Numbered from the stretch's first letter, positions 1 through 9,605 are shown. The stretch is DNA of 64,000 bases from Mycobacterium vicinigordonae (GCF_013466425.1 NZ_CP059165.1:1984001-2048000), one strand, 5' to 3'. Notes: generated by a model from the sequence alone, not told the origin. A program made the numbers and translations.

Positions 1-60
1 CAGGTCGCCGTCCTAGAGGACCTGCGCGCCGCCGTTCCCGCGCACAGGTCGGGCGGATGA
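1..60 (+). CDS. ArsR-family regulator, C-terminal end only (Rv0081-like)
   Basis: Twenty codons are open from the window edge to a TGA at 58-60 that overlaps the ATG of the next gene at 57. The readable tail (VAVLEDLRA core) matches my memory of the C-terminus of M. tuberculosis Rv0081, an ArsR-type hypoxia-linked regulator that heads the same operon. The DNA-binding part lies outside the window, so the family call rests on this short tail and on gene order. The 4-base overlap suggests co-transcription and translational coupling with the complex that follows. Confidence 0.6.
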   Translation, partial: QVAVLEDLRAAVPAHRSGG

Positions 61-536
61 GTTGGCTGGGCAGAATCCTGCGACTCGGCCGCGTTGCCGA
101 AACTGCGCAGAGCAGACCTGCACAGGCCGTCCCCCCGCCAGGCGGCGTGGCTGGCTCCCTGCAGGTGCGCCACGTCGACGCGGGTTCCTGCAACGGCTGC
201 GAAGTGGAGATCTCCGGGGCGTTCGGGCCGGTCTATGACGCCGAGCGATTCGGTGCCCGGTTGGTGGCCTCGCCCCGGCACGCGGACGCCTTGTTGGTCA
301 CCGGGGTGGTGACACGAAACATGGCCCAGCCGCTGCGAAACACCCTGGCCGCCACACCATTACCGCGGGTGGTGATCGCCTGCGGCGACTGCGCACTCAA
401 CCGCGGCGTGTTCGCCGAAGCCTACGGCGTGGTGGGCGCCGTCGGTGAGATCGTGCCTGTCGACGTGGAGATTGCCGGCTGTCCGCCCTCGCCCGACCAG
501 GTGGTCGCGGCCCTGCGGTCGGTGACGGGACGGTGA
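57..536 (+). CDS. NuoB/HyfI-like iron-sulfur small subunit (Rv0082-like)
   Basis: This 159-residue protein is the small electron-transfer subunit of a hydrogenase-4/Complex I-like membrane complex. Cysteines at 45 and 48 (CNGC), 109 and 112 (CGDC) and 142 (GCPPSP) keep the pattern that binds the proximal [4Fe-4S] cluster in NuoB and HyfI families. The first 35 residues are a basic then proline-rich extension without membrane segments, so it should sit on the cytoplasmic face. It starts inside the stop of the ArsR gene and its own stop overlaps the GTG of the next gene, so it is part of one tight operon. The partner large subunit (5589-7064) has lost its nickel ligands, so this cluster probably passes electrons to something other than a NiFe centre. 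Confidence 0.85.
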   Translation: MSWLGRILRLGRVAETAQSRPAQAVPPPGGVAGSLQVRHVDAGSCNGCEVEISGAFGPVYDAERFGARLVASPRHADALLVTGVVTRNMAQPLRNTLAATPLPRVVIACGDCALNRGVFAEAYGVVGAVGEIVPVDVEIAGCPPSPDQVVAALRSVTGR

Positions 537-2506
537 CGGCGGCCCTCGCGGACTCGCCGACTGCGCACTCTCAGGCGTTGCGCCGTAACGGAATCGGGCC
601 GCTGCTCAGTGGGCTCGCGACCTCGGGGATCGGCGCCGGGGGAGTGGCTTTGGGGCTCACGGCGTTATTCGGCACGCTGCCGCCGCTGCGGTTGGCCTGG
701 CTGCTCCCGCTGAGCGGAGTGGAGTTCGACGTCAGCCGTCTAGGCGGATTCTTCATTGCGTTGACGGGCGCAGTGGCCGTTGTGGTCGGCATCTACAGCA
801 TCGGATACGCACGACGGGAACAACTCGGCGCCACTGCGCACCTGATGTTGCCGTTGTTCGTGACGGCCATGCTGCTGGTGCCCGCCGCAGGTTCGGTGCC
901 CACCTTCCTGCTGGCCTGGGAATTGATGGCGCTGACCTCATTGATGTTGCTGGCCACCGACCATCACCGGGCGCAAGTGCGTTCCGCCGCAGTCTATTAC
1001 GCGACAATGACGCAGCTGGGATTCGCCGCCATCCTGCTGGGGTTGATGGTATTGGCCGCCGCCGCTGGCACCTATCGGTTCGCCGAAATGACCGCCGTTC
1101 CGGAGTGGACACGTACGGCGGTCTTTGTGGTGACGCTGCTGGGATTCGGTTCCAAATCCGGTTTGCTACCGCTGCATGCCTGGCTACCGCGCGCACATCC
1201 CGAGGCGCCCAGTCCGGTGTCGGCCCTGATGAGTGCGGCCATGGTCAACCTGGGTATCTACGGGATCATCCGGATAGACCTGCAAGTGCTCGGCCCCGGT
1301 CCGCGATGGTGGGGTGCGACGCTGCTCGCGGTCGGTGCGGTATCGGCGTTGTACGGGGTGCTACAGGCGTCGGTGGCCACCGATCTCAAACGGCTGCTTG
1401 GCTATTCGACGATCGAGAACATGGGTCTGGTAACGCTGGCGCTGGGGGCGACCATCCTGTTATCGGCATCTGGGGCGGGCGCCGCCGCCCTGATTGCGAT
1501 GACGGCGGCGCTGTTGCACCTCGTCGCACATGCGGCGTTCAAGAGCCTCGGGTTCATGGCGGCCGGATCGGTACTGGTGGCCGTCGGCGGGCGCGACCTG
1601 GACCGGCTTGGCGGCCTCGCGAGGAGAATGCCATACACCACAATAGCTTTCGGCATCGCTGCGCTAGGTGCATCCGGCCTGCCGCTGGGTGCGGGCTTCA
1701 TCAGCGAATGGCTGTTGGTGCAGTCACTGATTCACGCCCGGCCCGAGCATACGTTCCTCGGGTTGGTGACCCCGTTGGGGGTGGGTGCGGTCGCCTTGAC
1801 AGCCGGCCTAGGGGTGGCCGCAATGGTCAAGGCTTTCGGGACCGGCTTCCTGGCGCGTCCCCGCTCGCCGGGGGCAGCGGTCGCGCGGGAAGTGCCGGTC
1901 AGCATGCGCGCCGCAATGGTTGGCGCGGCCGGCGGCTGCGTCATCCTGGCCGTGGTGCCGTTCGTCGTCACCGATGCATTGCAGTCCGTGCTGGCCAGCG
2001 TTCCGCTCTTTCGCGAGGTCAATCTGTCCGCCCTCGGCTTGGTGCTGCGGCTCCCTGGTATGGACGGCTCGATATCGCCCACCCTGCTTGCGTTGGCAAT
2101 GCTAGTTGCCGTGGTGCTGGTGCTGTGCCTAACCAGATGGGGGTCGCGCCGTCGCCCACAGCCCGTCACGGCGGCGCTGTGGGCCTGCGGGGCAGACGAA
2201 CTCACCGCCCGCATGCAGTACACCGCGACCTCCTTCGCTCAACCGCTGCAACGGGTCTTCGACGATGTGCTGAGACCCGACACTGGCATCGAGGTGACAC
2301 ACCTGGAGGGAACCCGCTACCACGTCGACAAGATCGCCTATCACGCCAAATTGACCGACGCCGTTGAAGTACGCCTCTACGCACCGGTGTTGCGCGCCGT
2401 GGCCGCATGCGCACGGGCAATCCGACTCGCGCACAACGGAAGTGTGCATCTGTATCTGGGCTACGGCGCACTCGGGGTACTGATCATATTGATGGTGGCG
2501 CGATGA
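533..2506 (+). CDS. Hydrogenase-4 HyfB/NuoL-like membrane subunit (Rv0083-like)
   Basis: This 657-residue protein is hydrophobic along almost its whole length, with roughly 14-16 membrane spans. It carries the proton-antiporter core typical of NuoL/M/N and HyfB, including the stretch FGSKSGLLPLHAWLPRAHPEAPSPVSALMS near residues 203-235, with the lysine and histidine expected of the proton path, and a second DLKRLLGYSTIENMG segment near 285-300. The family couples electron transfer to proton or sodium translocation. The GTG at 533 overlaps the preceding TGA, and the TGA at the end overlaps the ATG of the HycD-like gene. Start and length agree with the Rv0083 type. The substrate of the complex cannot be read from this subunit. 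Confidence 0.87.
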   Translation: MTAALADSPTAHSQALRRNGIGPLLSGLATSGIGAGGVALGLTALFGTLPPLRLAWLLPLSGVEFDVSRLGGFFIALTGAVAVVVGIYSIGYARREQLGATAHLMLPLFVTAMLLVPAAGSVPTFLLAWELMALTSLMLLATDHHRAQVRSAAVYYATMTQLGFAAILLGLMVLAAAAGTYRFAEMTAVPEWTRTAVFVVTLLGFGSKSGLLPLHAWLPRAHPEAPSPVSALMSAAMVNLGIYGIIRIDLQVLGPGPRWWGATLLAVGAVSALYGVLQASVATDLKRLLGYSTIENMGLVTLALGATILLSASGAGAAALIAMTAALLHLVAHAAFKSLGFMAAGSVLVAVGGRDLDRLGGLARRMPYTTIAFGIAALGASGLPLGAGFISEWLLVQSLIHARPEHTFLGLVTPLGVGAVALTAGLGVAAMVKAFGTGFLARPRSPGAAVAREVPVSMRAAMVGAAGGCVILAVVPFVVTDALQSVLASVPLFREVNLSALGLVLRLPGMDGSISPTLLALAMLVAVVLVLCLTRWGSRRRPQPVTAALWACGADELTARMQYTATSFAQPLQRVFDDVLRPDTGIEVTHLEGTRYHVDKIAYHAKLTDAVEVRLYAPVLRAVAACARAIRLAHNGSVHLYLGYGALGVLIILMVAR

Positions 2507-3462
2507 ACGCCATGTCGGCGGTGGCCGGAGCAGCTCAGATCGGTGGCGTAATGGCCGGGGCGCCGCTGGTGATTGGGGTGATGCGCCAAGTGCGGGCCCG
2601 CGCGGAAGGCCGTTGTGGTGCAGGCGTTTTGCAGCCATGGCGAGATCTGCGCAAGCAGCTGCGCAAACAGCAGGTCAAGCCGGAAGGCACCACGGTGTTG
2701 TTTGCGGCGGCACCGGTACTGCTGGCTGCCACTACGCTGCTGATCGCCGCCGTGGTACCGCTGGTCGCGACCGGTTCGCCGTTGGACCCCGTCGCAGACC
2801 TGTTCGCCGTGGTAGGTCTGCTGTTTCTGGGGACAGTGGCGCTGACGCTGGCCGGCATTGACACCGGGACCTCCTTCGGCGGCATGGGTGCCAGCCGTGA
2901 GATCACTATCGCGGCACTGGTCGAGCCCACCATCCTGCTGGCAGTGTTCGCGCTGTCGATTCCCGCTCGATCGGCCAATCTCGGCGCCATCGTCGGCTTC
3001 GCCCTGCACAACCCTGGCGCGGTGGTTTCGCTGACCGGAATTCTGGCCTTTGTCGCCTTGGTGATCGTCATCATCGCCGAGACCGGGCGGCTACCGGTCG
3101 ACAATCCGGCGACCCACCTGGAATTAACCATGGTGCACGAAGCGATGGTGCTTGAGTACGCCGGCCCCAAACTTGCGCTCGTCGAGTGGGCCGGGGCGAT
3201 GCGCCTGACCGTACTGCTGGCGCTGTTGGCGAATCTATTCGTACCGTGGGGTATTGCGGGCGGTCGGCCGAGTTTGATCGGAGTGGGAATCGGTGTCGCG
3301 GCGATCGGTGTCAAGGTCCTGCTGGCCGCCGTCGTGCTGGCCGGTGCGGAGGTCTTCCTCGCCAAGCTGCGACTGTTCCGGGTACCCGAATTGCTCGCCG
3401 GTTCGTTCCTGTTAGCGCTACTTGCCGTCAGCTCGGCCAATTTCTTTGCAGGACAGGCGTGA
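2503..3462 (+). CDS. hycD: HycD/NuoH-like membrane anchor subunit (Rv0084-like)
   Basis: This 319-residue membrane protein has about eight spans and the NuoH/HyfC/HycD signature: an early [15 protein letters not shown] loop and the later [17 protein letters not shown] and [16 protein letters not shown] segments. In the family this subunit joins the peripheral electron-transfer arm to the membrane antiporter arm. I chose the ATG at 2503 because it overlaps the upstream stop (ATGA) and gives the usual length. An in-frame ATG 96 bases upstream would lie inside the preceding gene. The name hycD follows M. tuberculosis usage and does not prove formate hydrogenlyase activity. Confidence 0.87.
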   Translation: MNAMSAVAGAAQIGGVMAGAPLVIGVMRQVRARAEGRCGAGVLQPWRDLRKQLRKQQVKPEGTTVLFAAAPVLLAATTLLIAAVVPLVATGSPLDPVADLFAVVGLLFLGTVALTLAGIDTGTSFGGMGASREITIAALVEPTILLAVFALSIPARSANLGAIVGFALHNPGAVVSLTGILAFVALVIVIIAETGRLPVDNPATHLELTMVHEAMVLEYAGPKLALVEWAGAMRLTVLLALLANLFVPWGIAGGRPSLIGVGIGVAAIGVKVLLAAVVLAGAEVFLAKLRLFRVPELLAGSFLLALLAVSSANFFAGQA

Positions 3463-3466
3463 TCAC

Positions 3467-4123
3467 ATGACTGATCCGAACTTTGCGAGTGTGCTCGATC
3501 TGGCTCCGGGAGGCTTGGTGCTAGCCGCGGTGATGATCGTATGGCGACGGGATTTGCGGTCGATCGTACGACTGCTTGCCGCCCAAGGTGTCGCGCTGGC
3601 CGCGATCCCAATGATTCTCGGTGTACACGAACACGATTGGGAGTTGATCGGCGTTGGGGTCGCACTGTTTGTGCTGCGCGGAGTCGTGCTGCCGATGCTG
3701 CTCGCCCGCGCCCTGGGCGCTCAGGAATACCGTGAGGCCACCCCGCTGGTGAACACTACTGCGTCGCTGCTGATCGCGGCGGGGCTGACGGTGCTGGCCC
3801 TGGCTGTCAGCCGACCGCTGGTGCGGTTGGACCCCGATGCCGCGGTCAATGCCGCGCCCGCCGGGTTGGCGGTGGTGCTGATCGCGTTATTCGTTATGGT
3901 GACCCGCCGACACGCGATCTCACAGGCGGCGGGATTCCTGATGTTGGACAACGGGATTGCAGCAACGGCGTTCCTGTTGACCGCGGGTGTGCCGCTGATC
4001 GTCGAATTGGGTGGCTCGCTGGACGTCCTGTTCGCGTTAATCGTGCTCGGTGTGCTCACCGGACGGCTGCGCCGGATGTTCGGCGACACCGAGCTCGATC
4101 GGCTACAGGGATTGCGAGACTGA
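3467..4123 (+). CDS. hycP: HycP/HyfE-like small membrane subunit (Rv0085-like)
   Basis: This 218-residue, highly hydrophobic protein has about six or seven spans and resembles HyfE (with NuoK-like character), the small membrane subunit of hydrogenase-4-type complexes. The start is the ATG at 3467, four bases after the stop of the hycD gene, and it gives a length close to the M. tuberculosis protein. Its TGA overlaps the ATG of the next gene. Conserved polar positions inside membrane spans (HEHDWELIG and a C-terminal [17 protein letters not shown] tail) are visible, but the family has no diagnostic cofactor motif, so context carries much of the call. Confidence 0.82.
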   Translation: MTDPNFASVLDLAPGGLVLAAVMIVWRRDLRSIVRLLAAQGVALAAIPMILGVHEHDWELIGVGVALFVLRGVVLPMLLARALGAQEYREATPLVNTTASLLIAAGLTVLALAVSRPLVRLDPDAAVNAAPAGLAVVLIALFVMVTRRHAISQAAGFLMLDNGIAATAFLLTAGVPLIVELGGSLDVLFALIVLGVLTGRLRRMFGDTELDRLQGLRD

Positions 4124-5589
4124 TGACGATCTTGATTCTGCTACCGATCATGGCGCCCGCGGTAGCCGCCCTGGTCGCCTGGGCGGGCGGATGGCGCCGC
4201 CGGACCGCGGCCACGACCATCCTGTCGGCGTTGACCATCCTGGGATCAGGTGTGGCACTGGGTATTACGACCCATGCGCGGCCCGTGGTGGCGCTAGGCG
4301 GATTGCTGCGGACCGACGCGCTGTCGGTGACCATGCTGATCGTTATCGGCGTTGTCGGCACCCTGGCAACCTGGGCGAGCATTGGCTACATCGATACCGA
4401 ACTCGCGCACGGCCACACTGATCGACCTGACGCACGACTCTACGGGGCGCTGACGCCGGGGTTCCTGTCCGCCATGGCTGCCGCCGTTTCGGCCAACAAC
4501 ATCGGGGTGATTTGGGTCGCCGTCGAAGCCACCACGGTGATCACGGCGTTCCTGGTCGGGCACCGACGGACCCGCACCGCGCTGGAAGCCACCTGGAAGT
4601 ACGTGGTGATCTGCTCGGTCGGGATCGCCGTTGCGTTCCTGGGCACGGTGCTGCTGTACTTCGCTGCGCGCCATGGCGGTGCCGCCGGTGCGACCGCACT
4701 CAATTTTGATGTACTCGCGGCTTGTGCAGCGCACCTCGACCCCGCCGTGACCCGTTTGGCGGGAGGGCTGCTTCTGATCGGGTACAGCGCGAAGGTCGGG
4801 TTGGTGCCGTTTCACGGGTGGTTGGCCGACGCGCACAGCCAAGCGCCGGCACCGGTATCGGCGTTGATGAGCGGAGTGCTGCTCTCCGTGGCATTTTCGG
4901 TGCTGATCCGGCTACGGACGGTAATCGACGCGGCGGTAGGCCCCGGTTTCCTGCGGGCAGGGTTACTAACCGTCGGGTTGGCAACTGTCCTGGTCGCTGC
5001 GCTGTTGCTCACCGTCGCATCGGATCTCAAACGGATGCTGGCCTATTCGTCGATGGAGAACATGGGCCTGATCGCGGTCGCCGCCGCGGCCGGGACCAAG
5101 CTGGCGATCGCGGCGCTGCTGCTGCACGTGCTCGCCCATGGAGTCGGCAAGACGGTGCTGTTCCTCGCCGGCGGCCAGTTGCAGGCCGCGCATGACTCGA
5201 CCGCCATCGGTGACATCAGCGCCGTGCTCTCGCGCTCCCGGCTGGTCGGGATTTCGTTCGCGGTTGGAATTGTTGCACTGCTTGGCTTTCCGCCATTCGC
5301 CATGTTCGCCAGCGAGCTCGCGATCGCCCGGTCGCTGGCCGATGCCCGGCTGTCGTGGGTGCTGGGTGTTGCGCTGCTGCTGATGGTGGTGGCATTCGCG
5401 GCGTTGGTCAGCAATGCTCGCCGCATTTTGCTCGGCAGTCCTAAGGCGGACGCGCCACCCATCGCGGTACCGGCCACCGTAGCGGTCGCGCTGGTTGCCG
5501 GCCTCGTGGCATCCCTGGCGCTGGGCGTGACGGCCGGACCGCTGACAGGTCTGTTCAGCACTGCCGCGACCCAGTTCGGAGTGGGATAG
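4123..5589 (+). CDS. hycQ: HycQ/HyfF-like NuoM/N-type membrane subunit (Rv0086-like)
   Basis: This 488-residue protein has about 13-14 membrane spans and is the second antiporter-like subunit of the complex. The core resembles HyfF, NuoM and NuoN: GYSAKVGLVPFHGWLADAHS followed by QAPAPVSALMSG, then a DLKRMLAYSSMENMGL segment with the conserved lysine. It shares those blocks with the 533-2506 protein, showing the usual paralogy of antiporter subunits. The ATG overlaps the preceding TGA, and the terminal TAG overlaps the GTG of the hycE gene. Two antiporter modules in one operon point to an energy-coupled complex, whatever the electron donor is. Confidence 0.86.
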   Translation: MTILILLPIMAPAVAALVAWAGGWRRRTAATTILSALTILGSGVALGITTHARPVVALGGLLRTDALSVTMLIVIGVVGTLATWASIGYIDTELAHGHTDRPDARLYGALTPGFLSAMAAAVSANNIGVIWVAVEATTVITAFLVGHRRTRTALEATWKYVVICSVGIAVAFLGTVLLYFAARHGGAAGATALNFDVLAACAAHLDPAVTRLAGGLLLIGYSAKVGLVPFHGWLADAHSQAPAPVSALMSGVLLSVAFSVLIRLRTVIDAAVGPGFLRAGLLTVGLATVLVAALLLTVASDLKRMLAYSSMENMGLIAVAAAAGTKLAIAALLLHVLAHGVGKTVLFLAGGQLQAAHDSTAIGDISAVLSRSRLVGISFAVGIVALLGFPPFAMFASELAIARSLADARLSWVLGVALLLMVVAFAALVSNARRILLGSPKADAPPIAVPATVAVALVAGLVASLALGVTAGPLTGLFSTAATQFGVG

Positions 5590-7064
5590 TGCCGCCGAAA
5601 ATATTGTGCCGCAGCGTATCCGCCGACGAGCTTGCGGGCGCAGTGGGGGAGCTGCTGGGTGACGGTTTTCGGCTGGCGCTGGTAGCTGCCCACGATGATG
5701 ACGATGCGTTGCGCATCGTGTACCTGCTGCTGGCCGGGCAACCGGACCGTCGCGTCGAACTCACCCTGACCACCCGCTCCGGGAACCCATCGGTGCCCTC
5801 AATCGCGCACCTGTCCATCCCTGCCGGTCGCTTCGAACGAGAGATGATGGATCTCTACGGTGTTGTGCCACAAGGACATCCCCAGCCTCGGAGGTTGGTG
5901 AGCCATGCGCACTGGCCGTCGGGATGGTACCCGATGCGTCGCGGCGCCGAACGGCCACCGGAGTTTGCCACCGTGAGCGGGTTTCCATTCGTGACGGTCG
6001 ACGGACCCGGGGTTTATGAGATCCCGGTGGGGCCGGTGCATGCCGGCCTGATCGAACCAGGGCACTTCCGTTTCTCGGTGATCGGCGAATCCGTGTTGCG
6101 GCTCAAAGCGCGGCTGTGGTTCGTGCACCGGGGCATCGAGAAGCTCTTCGAGGGCCGGCAGTCCGCCGATGCTCTCCCGTTGGCCGAGCGCATCAGCGGC
6201 GACACCTCGGCTGCGCACGCGCTGGCCTACAGCCTGGCCGTGGAGGAGGCGCTGGGCATCGAGGTCGCTGAACCGGTGCACGTCCTGCGCGCCCTAGTGA
6301 TCGAACTGGAACGGCTCTACAACCACGCTACCGATTTGGGCGCGCTGGCCAACGATGTCGGCTTCGCGTTGGCCAACGCACATGCCCAGCGGGTGCGCGA
6401 ACTGGTGCTGCGAATCAACCACCGCCTCACCGGCCATCGCCTGCTCCGCTCCGCGATCCGTCCTGGAGGCGTTGTCCTGCAACAGCTTCCGGATCCTTTT
6501 GAGTTGCAGGCGGTGGGGACCGACGTGGCCGAGATCGCCGCGCTGACGTTGGGCAACTCGGTGATCTACGACCGTTTCGCCGATACCGCCGTGCTTCACG
6601 GCGAGCATGCCCGTGCGCTGGGTTGCCTTGGCTACGTGGCCCGCGCTAGCGGCATCTGCAGCGACGCCCGGCGGGACCATCCGACCACCACACTGCCGGT
6701 TGCCGTGGCCGCCAATACCGACGGCGACGTGCTGGCCCGCTACACGATCCGGCGCGACGAGTTCGCCGCATCCGTTGCGCTGGCTTGCGCCCTGATCGAG
6801 CGTCATGCTGGCGCGCTGCGCCACACAGCACCGCTACCGGTGGTTGCCGGCCGGCGCCGCGGAGTGGGGATTGTCGAAGGGTGGCGCGGCACCATCGTGC
6901 ACCGCGTCGAGATCGACGACGGCGTGATCACCCGCTGCAAGGTGGTCGACCCGTCGTGGTTCAACTGGCCCGCGCTGCCGGTCGCGATGGCCGACACGAT
7001 CGTCCCGGACTTCCCGCTGGCCAACAAGAGCTTCAACCTGTCCTATGCCGGCAACGATCTATAG
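5589..7064 (+). CDS. hycE: HycE/NuoCD-like large subunit lacking Ni-binding cysteines (Rv0087-like)
   Basis: This 491-residue protein joins a NuoC-like N-terminal part (about residues 1-120) to a NuoD/hydrogenase large-subunit part. PVGPVHAGLIEPGHFRF (146-162) and the VHRGIEKLFEGR block are typical of group 4 hydrogenases. The first nickel motif, CGICGFAH in E. coli HycE, reads SGDTSAAH here (203-210). The C-terminal DPCxxC motif reads DPSWFN (454-459). All four nickel-ligating cysteines are therefore absent, as in true Complex I NuoD. The protein also ends soon after this motif and has no usual C-terminal processing histidine. I read this as a non-hydrogenase redox subunit, although the name hycE is conventional. 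It starts with GTG overlapping the preceding stop and closes the operon. Confidence 0.85.
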   Translation: MPPKILCRSVSADELAGAVGELLGDGFRLALVAAHDDDDALRIVYLLLAGQPDRRVELTLTTRSGNPSVPSIAHLSIPAGRFEREMMDLYGVVPQGHPQPRRLVSHAHWPSGWYPMRRGAERPPEFATVSGFPFVTVDGPGVYEIPVGPVHAGLIEPGHFRFSVIGESVLRLKARLWFVHRGIEKLFEGRQSADALPLAERISGDTSAAHALAYSLAVEEALGIEVAEPVHVLRALVIELERLYNHATDLGALANDVGFALANAHAQRVRELVLRINHRLTGHRLLRSAIRPGGVVLQQLPDPFELQAVGTDVAEIAALTLGNSVIYDRFADTAVLHGEHARALGCLGYVARASGICSDARRDHPTTTLPVAVAANTDGDVLARYTIRRDEFAASVALACALIERHAGALRHTAPLPVVAGRRRGVGIVEGWRGTIVHRVEIDDGVITRCKVVDPSWFNWPALPVAMADTIVPDFPLANKSFNLSYAGNDL

Positions 7065-7124
7065 CTGCTGGCGGGCGGGGCACCCGAGGGCCGTCGCGGC
7101 GCCGCGGTACGGCACGATGGGCGA

Positions 7125-7979
7125 GTGCCCGAAACCGGCCCCGAAACCGATGCCGAACAGGCCGACCCCGACCTGCTGATCGACTTCAGAAACGTCGCGC
7201 TGCGCCGCGGTGGGCGCACTCTGGTCGGCCCCCTCGACTGGGCCGTCGAACTCGATGAACGCTGGGTGATCATCGGCCCCAACGGCGCCGGCAAGACGTC
7301 GTTGCTGCGCATCGCGGCCGCGACCGAACACCCGTCCAGCGGCATAGCGTTCGTCCTGGGGGAGCGGCTGGGCCGCGTGGACGTCAGCGAACTGCGTGCG
7401 CGAATCGGCCTGAGTTCCTCGGCTTTGGCGCAGCGCATCCCCAGCGACGAGGTGGTGCGCGACCTCGTCGTCTCGGCCGGCTATTCGGTCCTGGGCCGCT
7501 GGCGCGAGCGCTACGAAGACGTCGACTACCGGCGGGCACTGGACATGCTGGAGAGCCTGGGCGCCGAGCACCTGGCCGACCGCAGCTACGGGACGCTATC
7601 CGAAGGCGAGCGAAAGCGGGTGCTGATCGCCCGCGCGCTGATGACCGACCCGGAACTGCTGCTCCTCGACGAGCCCGCCGCCGGGTTGGACCTGGGCGGT
7701 CGCGAAGAGTTAGTGGCCCGGCTTGCCGATCTGGCCGCCGACCCCGACGCTCCCGCGCTGGTGCTGGTCACCCATCACGTGGAAGAGGTGCCCCCCGGGT
7801 TCAGCCACTGCTTACTGCTTTCCGAAGCCCAGGTCGTCGCGTCCGGCCTGTTGCCCGATGTGCTGACCGCGGAGAATCTCTCCGCGGCGTTCGGCCAGCG
7901 GATCGCACTGGATGTGGTCGATGGACGCTACTTCGCCCGCCGGGTGCGTACCCGGGCAGCTCACCGGAGGCAGTCATGA
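7125..7979 (+). CDS. ABC transporter ATP-binding protein (Rv3041c-like)
   Basis: This 284-residue ATPase has a complete nucleotide-binding domain: Walker A GPNGAGKTS (51-59), signature LSEGER (158-163), Walker B LLLLDEP (178-184) and an H-loop in LVTHHVEE. No membrane spans are present and no permease gene is next to it, so it either works with a distant permease or belongs to a soluble ABC class. GTG at 7125 is the first sensible start after the 60-base gap from the hycE stop. Its last codon overlaps the ATG of the Nudix gene. This gene begins the stretch that follows Rv3041c-Rv3009c order, so the 7065-7124 gap is a synteny junction. Confidence 0.88.
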   Translation: MPETGPETDAEQADPDLLIDFRNVALRRGGRTLVGPLDWAVELDERWVIIGPNGAGKTSLLRIAAATEHPSSGIAFVLGERLGRVDVSELRARIGLSSSALAQRIPSDEVVRDLVVSAGYSVLGRWRERYEDVDYRRALDMLESLGAEHLADRSYGTLSEGERKRVLIARALMTDPELLLLDEPAAGLDLGGREELVARLADLAADPDAPALVLVTHHVEEVPPGFSHCLLLSEAQVVASGLLPDVLTAENLSAAFGQRIALDVVDGRYFARRVRTRAAHRRQS

Positions 7980-8830
7980 CCGAACCCCACGTGCCGCTCC
8001 CCCCGCGCCCGGCAGCGACCGTGATGCTGATCCGCGACGCGCCCGGGGGACTGAACATCTTCCTGATGCGCCGCCACTCGCAGATGGAGTTCGCGCCCGG
8101 CGTCATCGTGTTTCCCGGCGGCGGTGTCGACGACCGCGACCGCAACGCCGACTTGGTCGAACTGGGGGCGTGGGCCGGTCCGCCGCCGCAGTGGTGGGCG
8201 CAACGATTCGGGATCGAAGCCGGCCTGGCCGAGGCGCTGGTGTGCGCCGCCGCCCGGGAGACCTTCGAGGAATCCGGTGTGCTGTTCGCCGGACCCGCCG
8301 ACCAGGCCGTGTCGGCAGCGAACAGTATCGTCGGGGACGCCTCGGTATACCGGGAGGCGCGTCACGCGCTGGCCGACCGTACCCTGTCCTTCGCCGACTT
8401 CCTCCGCACCGAGAAGCTGGTGCTGCGCTCGGACTTGCTGCGCCCGTGGGCGAACTGGGTCACCCCTGAAGCCGAGCCGACCCGGCGCTACGACACCTAT
8501 TTCTTCGTCGGCGCCCTCCCGGATGGCCAGCGCGCCGACGGCGAGAACACCGAGTCCGACCGGGCCGGATGGGAGTCGCCGCGCAACGCCGTCGATGACT
8601 TCGAGGCGGGCCGCAATGTGCTCCTCCCGCCGACCTGGACGCAGCTCGACTCGCTGGCCGGGCGAACGGTGGCAGACGTGCTAGCCGTCGAGCGCCAAAT
8701 CGTAACCGTGCAACCGCTGCTGGAGAAGCGGGGCGACAACTGGGTCTTCGAATTCTTCGACTCCGACCGCTACCACGCGGCTCGGGAGAAGGGCGGATCC
8801 ATGCAATGGCCCCTGGGGATGCCCAAGTGA
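7976..8830 (+). CDS. Nudix hydrolase (Rv3040c-like)
   Basis: This is a 284-residue soluble protein. [10 protein letters not shown] (46-55) and the helix ending RETFEESG (94-101) form a Nudix box with an insertion between the glycine-rich strand and the REXXEE helix, as in the NUDT19/Rv3040c type. The glutamates bind Mg2+ for cleavage of a nucleoside- or CoA-linked diphosphate. Its neighbour is an enoyl-CoA hydratase, which makes an acyl-CoA substrate plausible, but this is inference. The ATG overlaps the ABC gene stop, and its TGA overlaps the GTG of echA17, so three genes are translationally coupled. Confidence 0.87.
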   Translation: MTEPHVPLPPRPAATVMLIRDAPGGLNIFLMRRHSQMEFAPGVIVFPGGGVDDRDRNADLVELGAWAGPPPQWWAQRFGIEAGLAEALVCAAARETFEESGVLFAGPADQAVSAANSIVGDASVYREARHALADRTLSFADFLRTEKLVLRSDLLRPWANWVTPEAEPTRRYDTYFFVGALPDGQRADGENTESDRAGWESPRNAVDDFEAGRNVLLPPTWTQLDSLAGRTVADVLAVERQIVTVQPLLEKRGDNWVFEFFDSDRYHAAREKGGSMQWPLGMPK

Positions 8831-9585
8831 GCGAGTTCGTCAGCGTCGTGGTCAGCGACGGGTCCCAAGACGCCGGCCTGGCCATGCTGCTGCTGTCGCG
8901 ATCGCCCACCAACGCGATGACGCGACAGGTCTACCGCGAGATCATTGCCGCAGCCGACGAACTCGGCCGCCGCGAGGACGTGAGCGCAGTGATCCTGTTC
9001 GGCGGCCACGAGATCTTCTCCGCCGGCGATGACATCCCCGAACTGCGCACGCTGGATGCCGCCGGGGCGGGCACCGCCGCCCGGGTGCGTTGCGAGGCCA
9101 TCGACGCCGTCGCCGCCATACCCAAGCCCACAGTCGCCGCTATCACCGGATACGCCCTGGGCGCCGGCCTCACGCTGGCGCTGGCGGCGGACTGGCGGGT
9201 CAGCGGTGACAACGTGAAATTCGGTGCCACGGAGATCCTGGCGGGACTGGTTCCCGGTGGCGACGGTATGGCCCGATTGACCCATGTGGTCGGCGCGAGC
9301 CGGGCCAAGGAGTTGGTATTCAGCGGCCGGTTCTTCGACGCCGAGGAGGCCCTGGCGCTGGGTTTGATCGACGACATGGTGGCCCCCGACGACGTCTACG
9401 ACGCCGCGGCGGTGTGGGCACGTCGTTTCCTGGAGGGCCCCTCGCCCGCCCTGGCAGCGGCCAAGGCAGGCATCAACGACGTATACGCCGCGTGCGGCGA
9501 CCTGGGCCGGCGGGACGCCGAGCAGCGCCGTTACGTCGAGGTCTTCGCCGCAGGTCAACGCGGTGGCGCCGACAGGGATTCGTAA
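8827..9585 (+). CDS. echA17: Enoyl-CoA hydratase/isomerase EchA17 (Rv3039c-like)
   Basis: This 252-residue crotonase-fold enzyme should hydrate or isomerise enoyl-CoA in fatty acid breakdown. The oxyanion-hole loops are visible: [13 protein letters not shown] near residues 59-71 and [18 protein letters not shown] near 104-121. The sequence follows my memory of M. tuberculosis EchA17 very closely along its length, including the [18 protein letters not shown] segment. GTG at 8827 is chosen because it overlaps the preceding TGA and gives the family's usual N-terminus. An in-frame ATG 21 bases upstream lies inside the Nudix gene. The gene is the third in the overlapping 7125-9585 group. Confidence 0.92.
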   Translation: MSEFVSVVVSDGSQDAGLAMLLLSRSPTNAMTRQVYREIIAAADELGRREDVSAVILFGGHEIFSAGDDIPELRTLDAAGAGTAARVRCEAIDAVAAIPKPTVAAITGYALGAGLTLALAADWRVSGDNVKFGATEILAGLVPGGDGMARLTHVVGASRAKELVFSGRFFDAEEALALGLIDDMVAPDDVYDAAAVWARRFLEGPSPALAAAKAGINDVYAACGDLGRRDAEQRRYVEVFAAGQRGGADRDS

Positions 9586-9605
9586 GACCGATAGGCTTGC
9601 CCCTC

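Noticed and set aside
1105..2367. A 420-codon plus-strand frame inside the HyfB-like gene
   Set aside because: It lies in a different frame of a clear membrane protein gene and its translation is basic and without membrane spans or motifs.
5589..7064. Calling the complex a formate hydrogenlyase
   Set aside because: The nickel-binding cysteines are absent and no formate dehydrogenase gene is present in the window.
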